Source of the DNA: CAIQPV01 sp964480365 | Lineage (GTDB): Bacteria > Pseudomonadota > Gammaproteobacteria > Burkholderiales > Gallionellaceae | Direction of reading: 5' to 3' | DNA: 64,000 bases | Assembly: GCA_964480365.1 (NCBI GenBank) | Contig: CAYZPM010000018.1 | Location: 1-64,000 of the forward strand | Shown here: positions 43,793 through 52,477 of the stretch, piece by piece | Position numbering within the stretch: position 1 is the stretch's first letter | Layout of the letters: each line of letters starts with the position of its first letter | The notes under the pieces: generated by a model | Told to the model about the DNA's origin: nothing | Seen by the model: the letters and a program-made list of their open reading frames with translations, nothing else | Databases searched by the model: none | Made by a program: the position numbers and the translations under genes

Positions 43793-44957
43793 TGTGCGCA
43801 CCTGAATCTGACTTCTGTGTGGTGCCGATGGCGATCCCGGTAAGCGTCTGGTTGACGTGTATTCCGTTGAATTGCTCACCATAACTGTTGAAACCTATGG
43901 TGTTGTTGCGCAGGAAAATCTCCTCGATGCGATCTTTCAAACCATTCTGTGAAATTTCAAGATTACGCCAGATACAGTCGCAACCGATGACCAGTTGTGG
44001 CGACCCGATCTCCGCGCGGATTGTGTCGAATAAGTGCTCTAGCTTCTTCACTATATCCACGCCATGCGCCACCCTGAGTACCAACCCAACCTCAATGGCG
44101 CAAGAGAAAGTCAGGCTGCCGTCGGCATTCGCCTTCTGGATAGAGCGCACATAATCCGTACCGCCCATTTTTACAACCACGGGCGAAGCGGCGAAACCCG
44201 AACGCATAGAATTGAGGTCATGAACATCAACGCCAACCATTCTGGCATATTCTGAAGCTGCCGGTAGCCCGTTGATTTCTTTAACAATGCGTCTGGCGGG
44301 ATCTGCTTCAGTGACTACGAGGCGTTCACCAAAGGCAACAAAATGCTGGGACATGAATATTTTGAAGGGCAAGGAAGTGCTAACCAGGATCAATAAGGCG
44401 CTATCAGAATGGAAACGACCATCGCTATAAACGTAGGTCTTTTCTAATTTCAGGTCATCACCTGCTGAGCCGCCAAACAACGAGATATTGCCTAAGGAAT
44501 TTTGCAACGCACGCGTCACCGACTCTTCGCGCATGGCCATGGCATCAATCAGTAGTAGTGCAAAGCTGGTATCTGGACGTAAGTTGGGAGCTTTACTTTC
44601 AAGTTGCTGTAGCAGGCCTTGGGCAAAACGGTGTCCTTTGCCGAGATCGAACTGACTTAAATTATCCAGCAGTCCACAGACGGCAAGACAACTTCCTTTT
44701 AGAAAGCACACACCAGACAGGCTATGCTGGCGATACCCGACTGGCCCAATTTCACCTGCCGTGGTGCAACCGACTACTTGAACCCCTGCAAACAAGCGGC
44801 GCATTTCTGCTGCCAACACGTCAAGGTCATATTCACTTGAGCAGAAGAAAACAACAAGTTCCATGTCCGGCTGCTCTACCGCCGCGTAAAATTCCTGCAC
44901 CGCCTGGCGAGCATCCATTGCACAGGATTGCGCCCTGACAATACGCTGAAGACTCAT
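43785..44957 (-). CDS. FIST domain sensor protein (NosP-like)
   Basis: About 390 residues from ATG 44957, which follows CAGGTGAT. FIST N domain (MELVVFFCSSEYDLDVLAAE, VVGCTTAGEIGPVGY, GGSAGDDL) and FIST C domain (FGERLVVTEADPARRIVKEING, VVKMGGTDYVRSI, IGCDCIWRN, GFNSYGEQFNG). This full-length type includes the NO-sensing heme proteins called NosP, which are usually encoded beside a kinase or a c-di-GMP enzyme. Here the co-cistronic gene is a GGDEF-hemerythrin. The heme ligand is not assigned. Confidence 0.85.
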   Translation of the reverse strand: MSLQRIVRAQSCAMDARQAVQEFYAAVEQPDMELVVFFCSSEYDLDVLAAEMRRLFAGVQVVGCTTAGEIGPVGYRQHSLSGVCFLKGSCLAVCGLLDNLSQFDLGKGHRFAQGLLQQLESKAPNLRPDTSFALLLIDAMAMREESVTRALQNSLGNISLFGGSAGDDLKLEKTYVYSDGRFHSDSALLILVSTSLPFKIFMSQHFVAFGERLVVTEADPARRIVKEINGLPAASEYARMVGVDVHDLNSMRSGFAASPVVVKMGGTDYVRSIQKANADGSLTFSCAIEVGLVLRVAHGVDIVKKLEHLFDTIRAEIGSPQLVIGCDCIWRNLEISQNGLKDRIEEIFLRNNTIGFNSYGEQFNGIHVNQTLTGIAIGTTQKSDSGAHNA

Positions 44958-45077
44958 GTCGATCACCTGCACTTTGAAACCGATGTGATACCCGGTTAAT
45001 CAATTATCATCATTGCTCCCCGACTTAGTTATGGTACTCCGTTTTTTCGTATCTTGGTCGCCATAAATTGAGATGGG

Positions 45078-45386
45078 CTATGCTTGATCCCAAGACTCAT
45101 AGTGATGTAGCCAACAAGCCACAACAAATTTCTCTCCCCCGCGAGTAATCACCGGTTGGTTCCATTCCTCACCATAAAACACCTTCAATGATGCCTCGCT
45201 TTCCCATTGGGAGATCATTGAATACTCATCCGGATTCCATTTCGTTGGTTTGTGAATTGTGGCAGAAATGTAGCCAGCGGCTTCATGAACTCGATGAAGG
45301 GCAACTGAAGAAAATAAATCCTCAAACTCTTGTCGGAATGCATTATCAACTCGCACTCGAAATATCCTTGTAATGCTCATATTCAT
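45078..45386 (-). CDS. Antibiotic biosynthesis monooxygenase (ABM) domain protein
   Basis: A 102-residue ferredoxin-like protein: FRVRVDNAFRQEFEDLF, HEAAGYISATIHKP, YSMISQWESEASLKVFYGEEW, ending FVVACWLHHYESWDQ. This is the ABM/IsdG-like fold, whose members are cofactor-free oxygenases or heme degraders. Lies upstream of the FIST gene by about 120 bp on the same strand. Start ATG at 45386 or 45380. Confidence 0.8.
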   Translation of the reverse strand: MNMSITRIFRVRVDNAFRQEFEDLFSSVALHRVHEAAGYISATIHKPTKWNPDEYSMISQWESEASLKVFYGEEWNQPVITRGGEKFVVACWLHHYESWDQA

Positions 45387-45633
45387 AAACCCCTAAAATC
45401 CTCTAGTCTTAATAGTTTACTTTCAATCTTGTCTTTTGTTGTACTGATTATTTTACCCTTGAGCTTCTTAGTCTTAATTACTTCTCCTGAGAGATAGTTG
45501 GTAGTGGTTCTAGATTAACTACCGTGTTTTTTATCGGCAAGAACGTAAAAAATCTCTTCTTTCCCAATCAGGAAAACACCACCGTCTCGAACTTTAAGAT
45601 GTAGCGGAAGTCCGTGGATGGGGCTGGCGACAG

Positions 45634-46065
45634 TTATTTTGAGGTGGGCCTGGGAATGATTATTGGCTTTTTGTACTTCCAGTCGTTGTTGTACATTGAC
45701 TCGACTGTATCCTTGATAATTTGCTGCATGAACGCTCTATCTATACGAAGCCAACGATCCCGCAACGTCTCCTCCACACCCGCTTCTATCAATGACTCCT
45801 CCAACAATACATGTCGAATGTCGAACAACTCTTGTGTTATGTACATAACCTCATGAACCATCTTTATTTCTTTGCCTAAATAAGGAACATTACTGCCCAT
45901 TTTCTCGGCCATAAAACTGGACTGTTTGTCCTCAATCACCTTCTGGTCGTGGCCTTCAAAAAATTTCCCCAGCCATTCGTGAGCATAAATTTTGTCATAG
46001 AAAATCTTATGTGCCTTTTGTAATGATTGCAGACCGCCAATAGCCTCATAAAGCGTTGGGTTCAT
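45634..46065 (-). CDS. Truncated hemoglobin (group I-like)
   Basis: A 143-residue protein beginning MNPTLYEAIGGLQSLQKAHK with the globin LYEAIGG start, FYDKIYAHEWLGKFFEGHD and MVHEVMYITQELFDIRHVLLEESL (proximal His probably in the HEVMYI or DIRH segment). Binds O2 or NO. ATG 46065 follows GAGGAGC. It sits in the same strand cluster as the FIST, hemerythrin and ABM genes. Confidence 0.85.
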   Translation of the reverse strand: MNPTLYEAIGGLQSLQKAHKIFYDKIYAHEWLGKFFEGHDQKVIEDKQSSFMAEKMGSNVPYLGKEIKMVHEVMYITQELFDIRHVLLEESLIEAGVEETLRDRWLRIDRAFMQQIIKDTVESMYNNDWKYKKPIIIPRPTSK

Positions 46066-46246
46066 ATTCGTGCTCCTCAATTCATTTAGGATTCTTGCAT
46101 CCTTCAGATACTCGTTCGTCGCTATTCTTGCGGCAAGAATCCTTGCGTCCGTCCTGTGTCGGTGGGCATGGTCAACATTTTTGTTGTAACCTTATCTTGG
46201 AAATGTCAGCAAGAATTCAAGTTGTGGAGGCGGATTCATAAACCGG

Positions 46247-46666
46247 CTAATGAAGCTTCGGGCTGGAGTCTTCCGGGTATTCAAAATCTACACATTCATC
46301 AACCACTCCCCAGTCCTCTACCGTCAGCGGTTCTTTGCCCAAATCCCACACCATCGAATGTACATCAATATCAAACCACTCCAGGAACATCTCAAGTGAA
46401 CGATTTTCAGGCCACATTGATTCATCCGCAGCCCAGTCAAACAATATAGAATCGAACAGGAAACGCCACCGATCTTCTGCCCACTTTATGGCATGAAGAG
46501 GATCGTCGAATTGAGGGATTAGGAAGGTATCGTTATCAATACGCAACATTTCCAACGTCAGAGACAATGGGTTTTGGTCGGCAGCGTTCAACCAATCAAG
46601 AAAAGGTTGCTTGAATATCAGTATCAACACTGTGCGGTTGAGTACGAATCTTGGGTAATCAGTCAC
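46247..46666 (-). CDS. Conserved hypothetical, Trp-rich acidic protein
   Basis: A 139-residue protein from GTG 46666, with an AGGAG site eight bases before. Contains FKQPFLDWLNAAD, DPLHAIKWAEDRWRFLF, ENRSLEMFLEWFDIDVHSMVWDLG. This pattern recurs in hypothetical proteins of many proteobacteria; no function known to me. Acidic C-terminus, soluble. Confidence 0.75.
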   Translation of the reverse strand: MTDYPRFVLNRTVLILIFKQPFLDWLNAADQNPLSLTLEMLRIDNDTFLIPQFDDPLHAIKWAEDRWRFLFDSILFDWAADESMWPENRSLEMFLEWFDIDVHSMVWDLGKEPLTVEDWGVVDECVDFEYPEDSSPKLH

Positions 46667-46689
46667 GGGCGATTCTCCTGTAAATCCTG

Positions 46690-46926
46690 CTATTTTATTT
46701 GCTCACCCTCTATCAACCTCGCCATATCTCCTTGGCATTCTGCACATTTTCCAACAAGCAGCAAGTTACCGGCTTTGACTGCCCCGGAATAGTTAATAAT
46801 AGTAACCTCATGCTGACACTTGCCGCACCAGACATTGGAGAGCAGTCGTTTTCTGGTGTCGACGGCGATAGCTGCCCAGAGCTTTGCGGCAGGTTTGGTA
46901 AAATTCGGAATGGATTCTATGGTCAT
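46690..46926 (-). CDS. Small zinc-ribbon-like protein
   Basis: A 78-residue protein with two CxxC pairs (CGKC near residue 34 and CAEC near residue 61), forming a probable zinc ribbon. About 24 bp upstream of the previous gene on the same strand, so likely one operon. Role unknown. Confidence 0.7.
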   Translation of the reverse strand: MTIESIPNFTKPAAKLWAAIAVDTRKRLLSNVWCGKCQHEVTIINYSGAVKAGNLLLVGKCAECQGDMARLIEGEQIK

Positions 46927-47083
46927 AAAATAATACTATCATGACAAATGAATAGCACACCATTGGCTCGATCTACACGGTCTTCAAATTGATAATCGAA
47001 TGAAAATAACTTTGCTGTTAGCTACCCGCGTGCTGGATCGGGTTGGGTTGAGGGGCGATGCGGGGCTGATAGAACCGGTTCGT

Positions 47084-47111
47084 GGGCCTCGTTCCTGAAC
47101 TCATTCGTTAG
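47084..47111 (+). other. Possible integron attC right end
   Basis: CTGAACTCATTCGTTAGGC resembles the R''-L'' end of attC sites (TTAACTCAAGCGTTAGGC) with few differences. It stands directly before the gene at 47125, and a GCCTAAT stands at that gene's end. A matching full attC is not seen. Confidence 0.3.
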
Positions 47112-47124
47112 GCGACTTCGCATG

Positions 47125-47430
47125 ATGACTTTCGACACCGTCAAGAGCCTGGGTAAGTGGACGCCGATTCGGCATTGTCCCGGTAGGTTTGTGCTGCGTG
47201 GTGTATCACCAGCATTTAGCGTTGTCGATTTGCTTGGGGGCATTGCAGGTGTTCAGCAGTTTCAGTCACCAAGAGCCATAGACTCGGTCTGGGTTGCTTG
47301 CCTTGAGGATGGCGGGGTGATTTCTTATCGTCGGCTTGCTGGCACTTGGCGTCACACTCTGAACACGGAAGAAGGATTCAGACGGAAATTGGAACAGCTT
47401 GAGATTAGCTTGCATGAGCCTGTCGCCTAA
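47125..47430 (+). CDS. Conserved hypothetical protein, possible gene cassette
   Basis: A 101-residue protein: GRFVLRGVSPAFSVVDLLGG, FQSPRAIDSVWVACLEDGG, VISYRRLAGTWRHTLNTEEG, then FRRKLEQLEI. Similar short proteins are widespread as hypotheticals in proteobacteria. No domain function known. The plus-strand orientation among minus-strand neighbours and the attC-like flank suggest transfer. Confidence 0.65.
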   Translation: MTFDTVKSLGKWTPIRHCPGRFVLRGVSPAFSVVDLLGGIAGVQQFQSPRAIDSVWVACLEDGGVISYRRLAGTWRHTLNTEEGFRRKLEQLEISLHEPVA

Positions 47431-47631
47431 TTAATATTGGACAGTCTGAGTCCTTAGAATTATCGCTAGGTATAAAGCAGCGCATTTATTGCAACTCAAA
47501 TTCCGCATATAACCAGTTCATGTCATCAGCTGTTCTAGTACGAATTCATTTTTCAATAATAAACAAAATTAACAGGTTTTGATTCATATGGCATGGGAAA
47601 ATATAGACTCAACCACCCAACATAACCCGAG

Positions 47632-49431
47632 ATGTCCATCTCAACACCAGCCAAACCTAGTTCCGCTAGACGCATATCCTCTCTTCGAGATTTGTGGCCA
47701 TTCCTGCGCCCCTATAGTGGAAGAATTGCGTTGGCATTTGTATTGCTATGCCTTGGCTCTGGCACTCTACTATTGGTGCCGTTGGCTTTTCGTGACCTGA
47801 TTGATTTCGGTTTCGGCCAAAAACAAAATGCCAGTGGTGGGCTGCTAGGTACGCTGAGCTTGAATGGACACTTTGCCGCACTGTTCGGATTGGCAACCTT
47901 GTGGGCTGTGACGGTAGCTTCGCGCTATTACACCGTGACTTGGGTAGGTGAGCGGGTAACAGTAGATTTGCGTAGCGCTGTTTATGCGCGGGTGATGGCG
48001 CAATCCCCACAATTCTTCGAGACATTGCAAACCGGCGAAGTGCTATCTCGCCTCACAGGTGACACCACACTCATCCAGACCGTGGTCGGAAGCTCTATAT
48101 CGATGGGCTTACGAAGCCTTTTCCAATTCATCGGTGGCATGGCCATGTTGGCTGTGACCAGTTTTTATCTGTTCTCACTCAATCTTGGTCTGATGGCGTT
48201 GCTAACTCTCCCCATCCTGGCCATTGGCCGCAAAGTTAAAAAACTCTCGCGTGAATCACAAGACAAAATTGCGGACGCTTCGGCGCTGGCAGCCGAAATA
48301 CTCAATGCAGTACCAACCGTGCAAGCCTATACGCAGGAACAACGCGAAATCAGTCGCTTTGCCGACCGGGCGGAATTAAGTTTCATTACTGCGATTCAGC
48401 GCACCCGCGTGCGTTCAGCAATGACGGCCCTGATCATTACTGCTGTGATGGGCTCAATTATTTTTGTGTTATGGGTCGGTGCTAACCAGGTTCATGAAGG
48501 CAGCATGACGGGCGGGCAACTGGCTTCGTTCGTCTTGTATGCGGTTCTAGTAGCGGGTGGCGTAGGCACCATGTCGGAAGTATGGGGGGATGTGATGCGT
48601 GCAGCGGGTGCAACTGAGCGATTATTGGAATTACTCAATGCAAAGCCAACGATTGTCGAGGCCGCCGCACCGCAAACCATTCCGCAACCCAGAAATGCAG
48701 AGATTCAGTTTGATAATGTCACCTTCAGTTATCCCTCGCAAATGCAAACAGTTGCGCTGGATGGAATTACTCTCAATATTGCTCCGGGTGAAAGCATCGC
48801 GCTAGTTGGCCCATCAGGTGCTGGAAAGACGACGCTGTTTCAACTCTTATTGCGCTTTTACGATGTGACGAATGGCACGATACGCTTTAATGGACAGGAT
48901 ATTCGTCAACTTTCTTTGCATGACTTGCGCGACAAAATATCCATCGTGCCGCAAGACTCAGTGATTTTCTCTGCCAATGCTATGGAAAATATTCGTTATG
49001 GTCGCCAAACTGCCAGTGACGAGGAAGTCATGGCAGCTGCAAAGTCGGCCCAAGTTGAAGAATTCATCAATCGTCTCCCAGAAGGCTACCAGACATTTTT
49101 GGGAGAGCGCGGCACACGTTTGTCTGGGGGGCAGAGGCAACGTATTGCTATCGCGCGTGCGATTCTAAAAAATTCTCCTTTGCTATTGCTTGACGAGGCC
49201 ACCAGTGCGCTGGATGCAGAATCAGAAATTCTAGTACAAGAAGGATTGAACGCAGCGATGCAGGGGCGAACAACAATTATTATTGCGCACCGGCTTGCTA
49301 CCGTGAAGAAGGTCAGTAGGATTATCGTGCTGGAGCATGGCCACATCGTCGAAACCGGTTCACCAGAGGATTTACGAAAACAGAGCGGACTGTATGCGCG
49401 ACTCGCACGCTTGCAATTTGACGTTGAATAG
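47632..49431 (+). CDS. ABC exporter, fused membrane and ATPase domains (MsbA/LmrA type)
   Basis: A 599-residue protein with six transmembrane helices (residues about 30-320) and a nucleotide-binding domain with Walker A GPSGAGKTTLFQ, Q-loop (IVPQDSVIFS), signature LSGGQRQRIAIARAIL and Walker B LLLLDEATSALD, then the H-loop (AHRLATVKKV). It acts as a homodimer exporting lipid, drug or peptide; the substrate is not shown by context. Starts MSISTPAKPSSARRISSLRD. Confidence 0.94.
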   Translation: MSISTPAKPSSARRISSLRDLWPFLRPYSGRIALAFVLLCLGSGTLLLVPLAFRDLIDFGFGQKQNASGGLLGTLSLNGHFAALFGLATLWAVTVASRYYTVTWVGERVTVDLRSAVYARVMAQSPQFFETLQTGEVLSRLTGDTTLIQTVVGSSISMGLRSLFQFIGGMAMLAVTSFYLFSLNLGLMALLTLPILAIGRKVKKLSRESQDKIADASALAAEILNAVPTVQAYTQEQREISRFADRAELSFITAIQRTRVRSAMTALIITAVMGSIIFVLWVGANQVHEGSMTGGQLASFVLYAVLVAGGVGTMSEVWGDVMRAAGATERLLELLNAKPTIVEAAAPQTIPQPRNAEIQFDNVTFSYPSQMQTVALDGITLNIAPGESIALVGPSGAGKTTLFQLLLRFYDVTNGTIRFNGQDIRQLSLHDLRDKISIVPQDSVIFSANAMENIRYGRQTASDEEVMAAAKSAQVEEFINRLPEGYQTFLGERGTRLSGGQRQRIAIARAILKNSPLLLLDEATSALDAESEILVQEGLNAAMQGRTTIIIAHRLATVKKVSRIIVLEHGHIVETGSPEDLRKQSGLYARLARLQFDVE

Positions 49432-49511
49432 TGCGCTGCCCAATAAAGGTAGGGGAAACTGGTCAACTAATCGGTCTTGCCGGACGCTAGTGATTTTCTG
49501 AAAAGGCCGTA

Positions 49512-49672
49512 GCTCATCCTGCTGCAATGTCCGTTTCCAACATTATCGAACCAATTGCTTTGGCCCTTTCTGTCTTGCTACTGCCATCTTCAACCCGGCG
49601 ACCTGATATTCGCTGGAACTCCTGAAGGTGGCGGTCTAGTCAGCACAGGGGATCATATTGATGGCATGAAGG
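49512..49672 (+). pseudogene. Decayed fumarylacetoacetate hydrolase-family gene fragment
   Basis: The translation LQPGDLIFAGTPEGGGLVST with GDHIDG right after matches the FAH C-terminal signature (LxPGDLIxTGTPEGVGPV). A neighbouring frame just upstream gives SVSNIIEPIALA, like the preceding SVPEIIxHISxA, so a frameshift separates them. The rest of the gene is gone. Confidence 0.6.
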
Positions 49673-49728
49673 TATCAGAATCATCTAACTTAAAGTCGGC
49701 GTCTATAAATCATAGCGCTGATTTATCC

Positions 49729-52074
49729 TCACCCCTTCAGCTTGGCAAATGCTGTAGCCAATGCACTGTTAAGTGCGGGCTGTGGCGCTGATTGTTTGTG
49801 TTGCGCCAAGCGTTTTGCATCAGTGGCGCGATCTCTTGGCGGTTCCGCTTTGATACTCTGTGGTGCGCTATCACCCAAGCGCATGGTTAAGGCAATACGC
49901 TTGCGTTTTTCATCAACTTCCAACACCTTAACCTTCACCACCTGTCCTGCTTTCACCACGCTATGTGGGTCTTTGACAAAACTGTTGGACAGCGCTGAGA
50001 TATGTACCAATCCGTCCTGATGCACGCCGATGTCAACGAATGCACCGAATGCTGCGACATTGGTTACCATGCCCTCCAGAATCATATCCGGCTTCAGGTC
50101 TTTCAGCTTTTCCACGCCCTCCTTGAAAGTGGCACTGGTAAACTCGGGGCGTGGGTCACGGCCAGGCTTTTCTAATTCCAGCAGAATGTCGGCGATAGTT
50201 GGCACGCCGAATTTCTCATCTGCGTATTTGATTGGGTTCAGCGCTTTCAGCAGCTTACTGTCACCGATAATTTCCTTGATGTCTTTCTTTAGTTCGGCGA
50301 GGATTTTCTTCACCACCGGATAAGATTCCGGATGCACCGCCGATGCGTCCAACGGATTTTCGCCGCCCATGACGCGCAGGAACCCGGCAGCTTGTTCGAA
50401 GGTTTTTTCGCCCAGGCGCGGCACTTCGCGTAGTGCAGCACGCGAAGTGAACATGCCTTGAAGGTCGCGATAAGCTACGATGCCTTGCGCCACTGTGCTG
50501 CTGAGCCCGGAGACACGCGCCAGCAGAGGGGCCGAAGCAGTATTCACATCCACGCCCACAGCGTTTACGCAGTCTTCGACGACCGCATCGAGTGCGCGAG
50601 CGAGTTGGAACTGTCCGACATCGTGCTGATACTGCCCGACGCCTATGGATTTCGGGTCGATCTTGACCAGTTCTGCCAGCGGATCCTGCAAGCGACGGGC
50701 GATTGATACCGCCCCGCGTAGCGCGACATCCATGTCAGGCAATTCGCGCGAGGCGAATTCAGAGGCGGAATATACCGATGCGCCCGCTTCGGACACTACT
50801 GCCTTGGTCAGATGCAGATCCGGGCGCTGTTTGATCAACTCTTGTGCCAGTTTTTCTGTTTCGCGTGAGGATGTTCCATTGCCAATGGAAATCAGTGCCA
50901 CCTTGTGCTTCTCCGCCAGCTTGGTCAACGTATGCAACGATCCATCCCAATCGTTCTTGGGCTGGTGCGGATAAATGACGGCAGTATCAACCACCTTGCC
51001 AGTGGCATCGACAACCGCAACTTTGACGCCGGTACGGATACCGGGATCAAGCCCCATTGTGGCGCGCGGCCCTGCCGGTGCTGCCAGCAACAAGTCTTTC
51101 AGGTTGCGCGCGAATACCTTGATCGCTTCGGTTTCAGCGCGTTCGCGTAGCGCGCCCATCAGCTCGGTCTCCAGATGCAGAAAACTTTTCACGCGCCAGG
51201 CCCAGCGTACCGTGTCAGCCAGCCATTTGTCGGCGGGCCGGTTCTGGTTGCTGATGCCGAAACGTGCGGCGATGCGGGCTTCGCATGGGTTGAGAGGCGC
51301 ATCCCATTTTGGTTTTTTTTCCTCGCTATCGAGACGCAAGGTAACGTTCAGTAAATCTTCGCGGCGACCACGGAACATCGCCAGTGCACGATGCGAAGGG
51401 ATGGTATTTAGCGTTTCGTTATAATCGAAATAATCGGCATATTTCTCTGCAGCCCCTTCCCTGCCTTCTATGACTTTGGCTTCGACCACGCCATGTGCTT
51501 GCAGGTAGTCGCGTAAGCCTTGCAACAGCGTGGCGTCTTCGGCGAAACGTTCCATCAGGATTTGCCGCGCGCCATCCAGTGCCGCTTTGATATCCGCCAC
51601 ACCTGGGTTGTCGCCGTTGTCGGTGGAAAAAGGCGGGCGCAGATATTTCGCCGCTTCTTCTTCGGGGTTTAGCATCGGGTCAGCCAAGAGTGAATCGGCT
51701 AGAGGCAACAACCCGGCTTCCAAAGCGATTTGCGCCTTGGTGCGGCGTTTGGGCTTGTATGGCAGGTACAAATCCTCCAGACGGGTCTTGTCTTCGGCAT
51801 GAGTGATCGCATCAAGCAACTCAGGCGTCATCTTGTTCTGCTCCTGGATAGACGCAATGATCGTGGCGCGCCGCTCTTCCAGTTCGCGCAAATATCGCAG
51901 ACGTTCGTCCAACATACGCAACTGGATATCATCCAACCCGCCCGTCGCCTCCTTGCGGTAGCGCGCGATAAAGGGCACGGTTGCCCCCTCGTCGAGCAAG
52001 GAAACGGCGGCGGCAATTTGGACAGGCTTGGCTGCGAGTTCTAGGGCGAGGCGTTGTTCTATGGGTGGCAACAT
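49729..52074 (-). CDS. tex: RNA-binding transcriptional accessory protein Tex
   Basis: A 781-residue protein starting MLPPIEQRLALELAAKPVQI. Contains the Tex N-domain with GATVPFIARYRKEATGGLDD, the YqgF/RuvX-like core (MGLDPGIRTGVKVAVVDATG), helix-hairpin-helix repeats (VDVNTASAPLLARVSGLS) and a C-terminal S1 domain (GMVTNVAAFGAFVDIGVHQD). Length and order are normal for Tex, a conserved nucleic-acid-binding protein linked to transcription and stress. ATG 52074 is chosen over 52104 by family start. Confidence 0.97.
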   Translation of the reverse strand: MLPPIEQRLALELAAKPVQIAAAVSLLDEGATVPFIARYRKEATGGLDDIQLRMLDERLRYLRELEERRATIIASIQEQNKMTPELLDAITHAEDKTRLEDLYLPYKPKRRTKAQIALEAGLLPLADSLLADPMLNPEEEAAKYLRPPFSTDNGDNPGVADIKAALDGARQILMERFAEDATLLQGLRDYLQAHGVVEAKVIEGREGAAEKYADYFDYNETLNTIPSHRALAMFRGRREDLLNVTLRLDSEEKKPKWDAPLNPCEARIAARFGISNQNRPADKWLADTVRWAWRVKSFLHLETELMGALRERAETEAIKVFARNLKDLLLAAPAGPRATMGLDPGIRTGVKVAVVDATGKVVDTAVIYPHQPKNDWDGSLHTLTKLAEKHKVALISIGNGTSSRETEKLAQELIKQRPDLHLTKAVVSEAGASVYSASEFASRELPDMDVALRGAVSIARRLQDPLAELVKIDPKSIGVGQYQHDVGQFQLARALDAVVEDCVNAVGVDVNTASAPLLARVSGLSSTVAQGIVAYRDLQGMFTSRAALREVPRLGEKTFEQAAGFLRVMGGENPLDASAVHPESYPVVKKILAELKKDIKEIIGDSKLLKALNPIKYADEKFGVPTIADILLELEKPGRDPRPEFTSATFKEGVEKLKDLKPDMILEGMVTNVAAFGAFVDIGVHQDGLVHISALSNSFVKDPHSVVKAGQVVKVKVLEVDEKRKRIALTMRLGDSAPQSIKAEPPRDRATDAKRLAQHKQSAPQPALNSALATAFAKLKG

Positions 52075-52145
52075 GGAAATATAAATAATAATAGGGTAGC
52101 CCACACTGATGGAGCGACCACGCGCGGTTATATCCGTAGCCGTGA

Positions 52146-52196
52146 TGTACCTATCAGTGAGGTGATAATGACGATGCGGTAATTTTCAAATCATAT
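52146..52196 (-). promoter_or_regulatory. Partial leader-type repeat upstream of tex
   Basis: CAGTGAGGTGATAATGACGA then TGCGGTAATTTTCAAATCAT is a diverged match to TGTGAGGCGATTTTGACGAT / ACGGCAGCTTTTAAACCATC of the 41377 copy. About 75 bp before tex and in the same orientation as the other copies relative to their downstream genes. Confidence 0.35.
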
Positions 52197-52261
52197 TGGC
52201 GAAACCGTCAATATAAGTCTGAGTGAATTTCTTGGGATTTGACTTAACTATTTGAATAATC

Positions 52262-52309
<48 letters not shown>

Positions 52310-52477
52310 AGCTTTCAAATATACATTAAAAGTTTGATTATATTTCATTTATCTATAGCTGTGTCTAATACTCTGCCTAATTTTTGCACTGCTGTAACCC
52401 GCGCCAGTGCAAGAGGCATTTTTTAAATTAGACGCTTATCCTTTGAAATTGTATGCAGCCATCGTGCCCGTTCAGGC

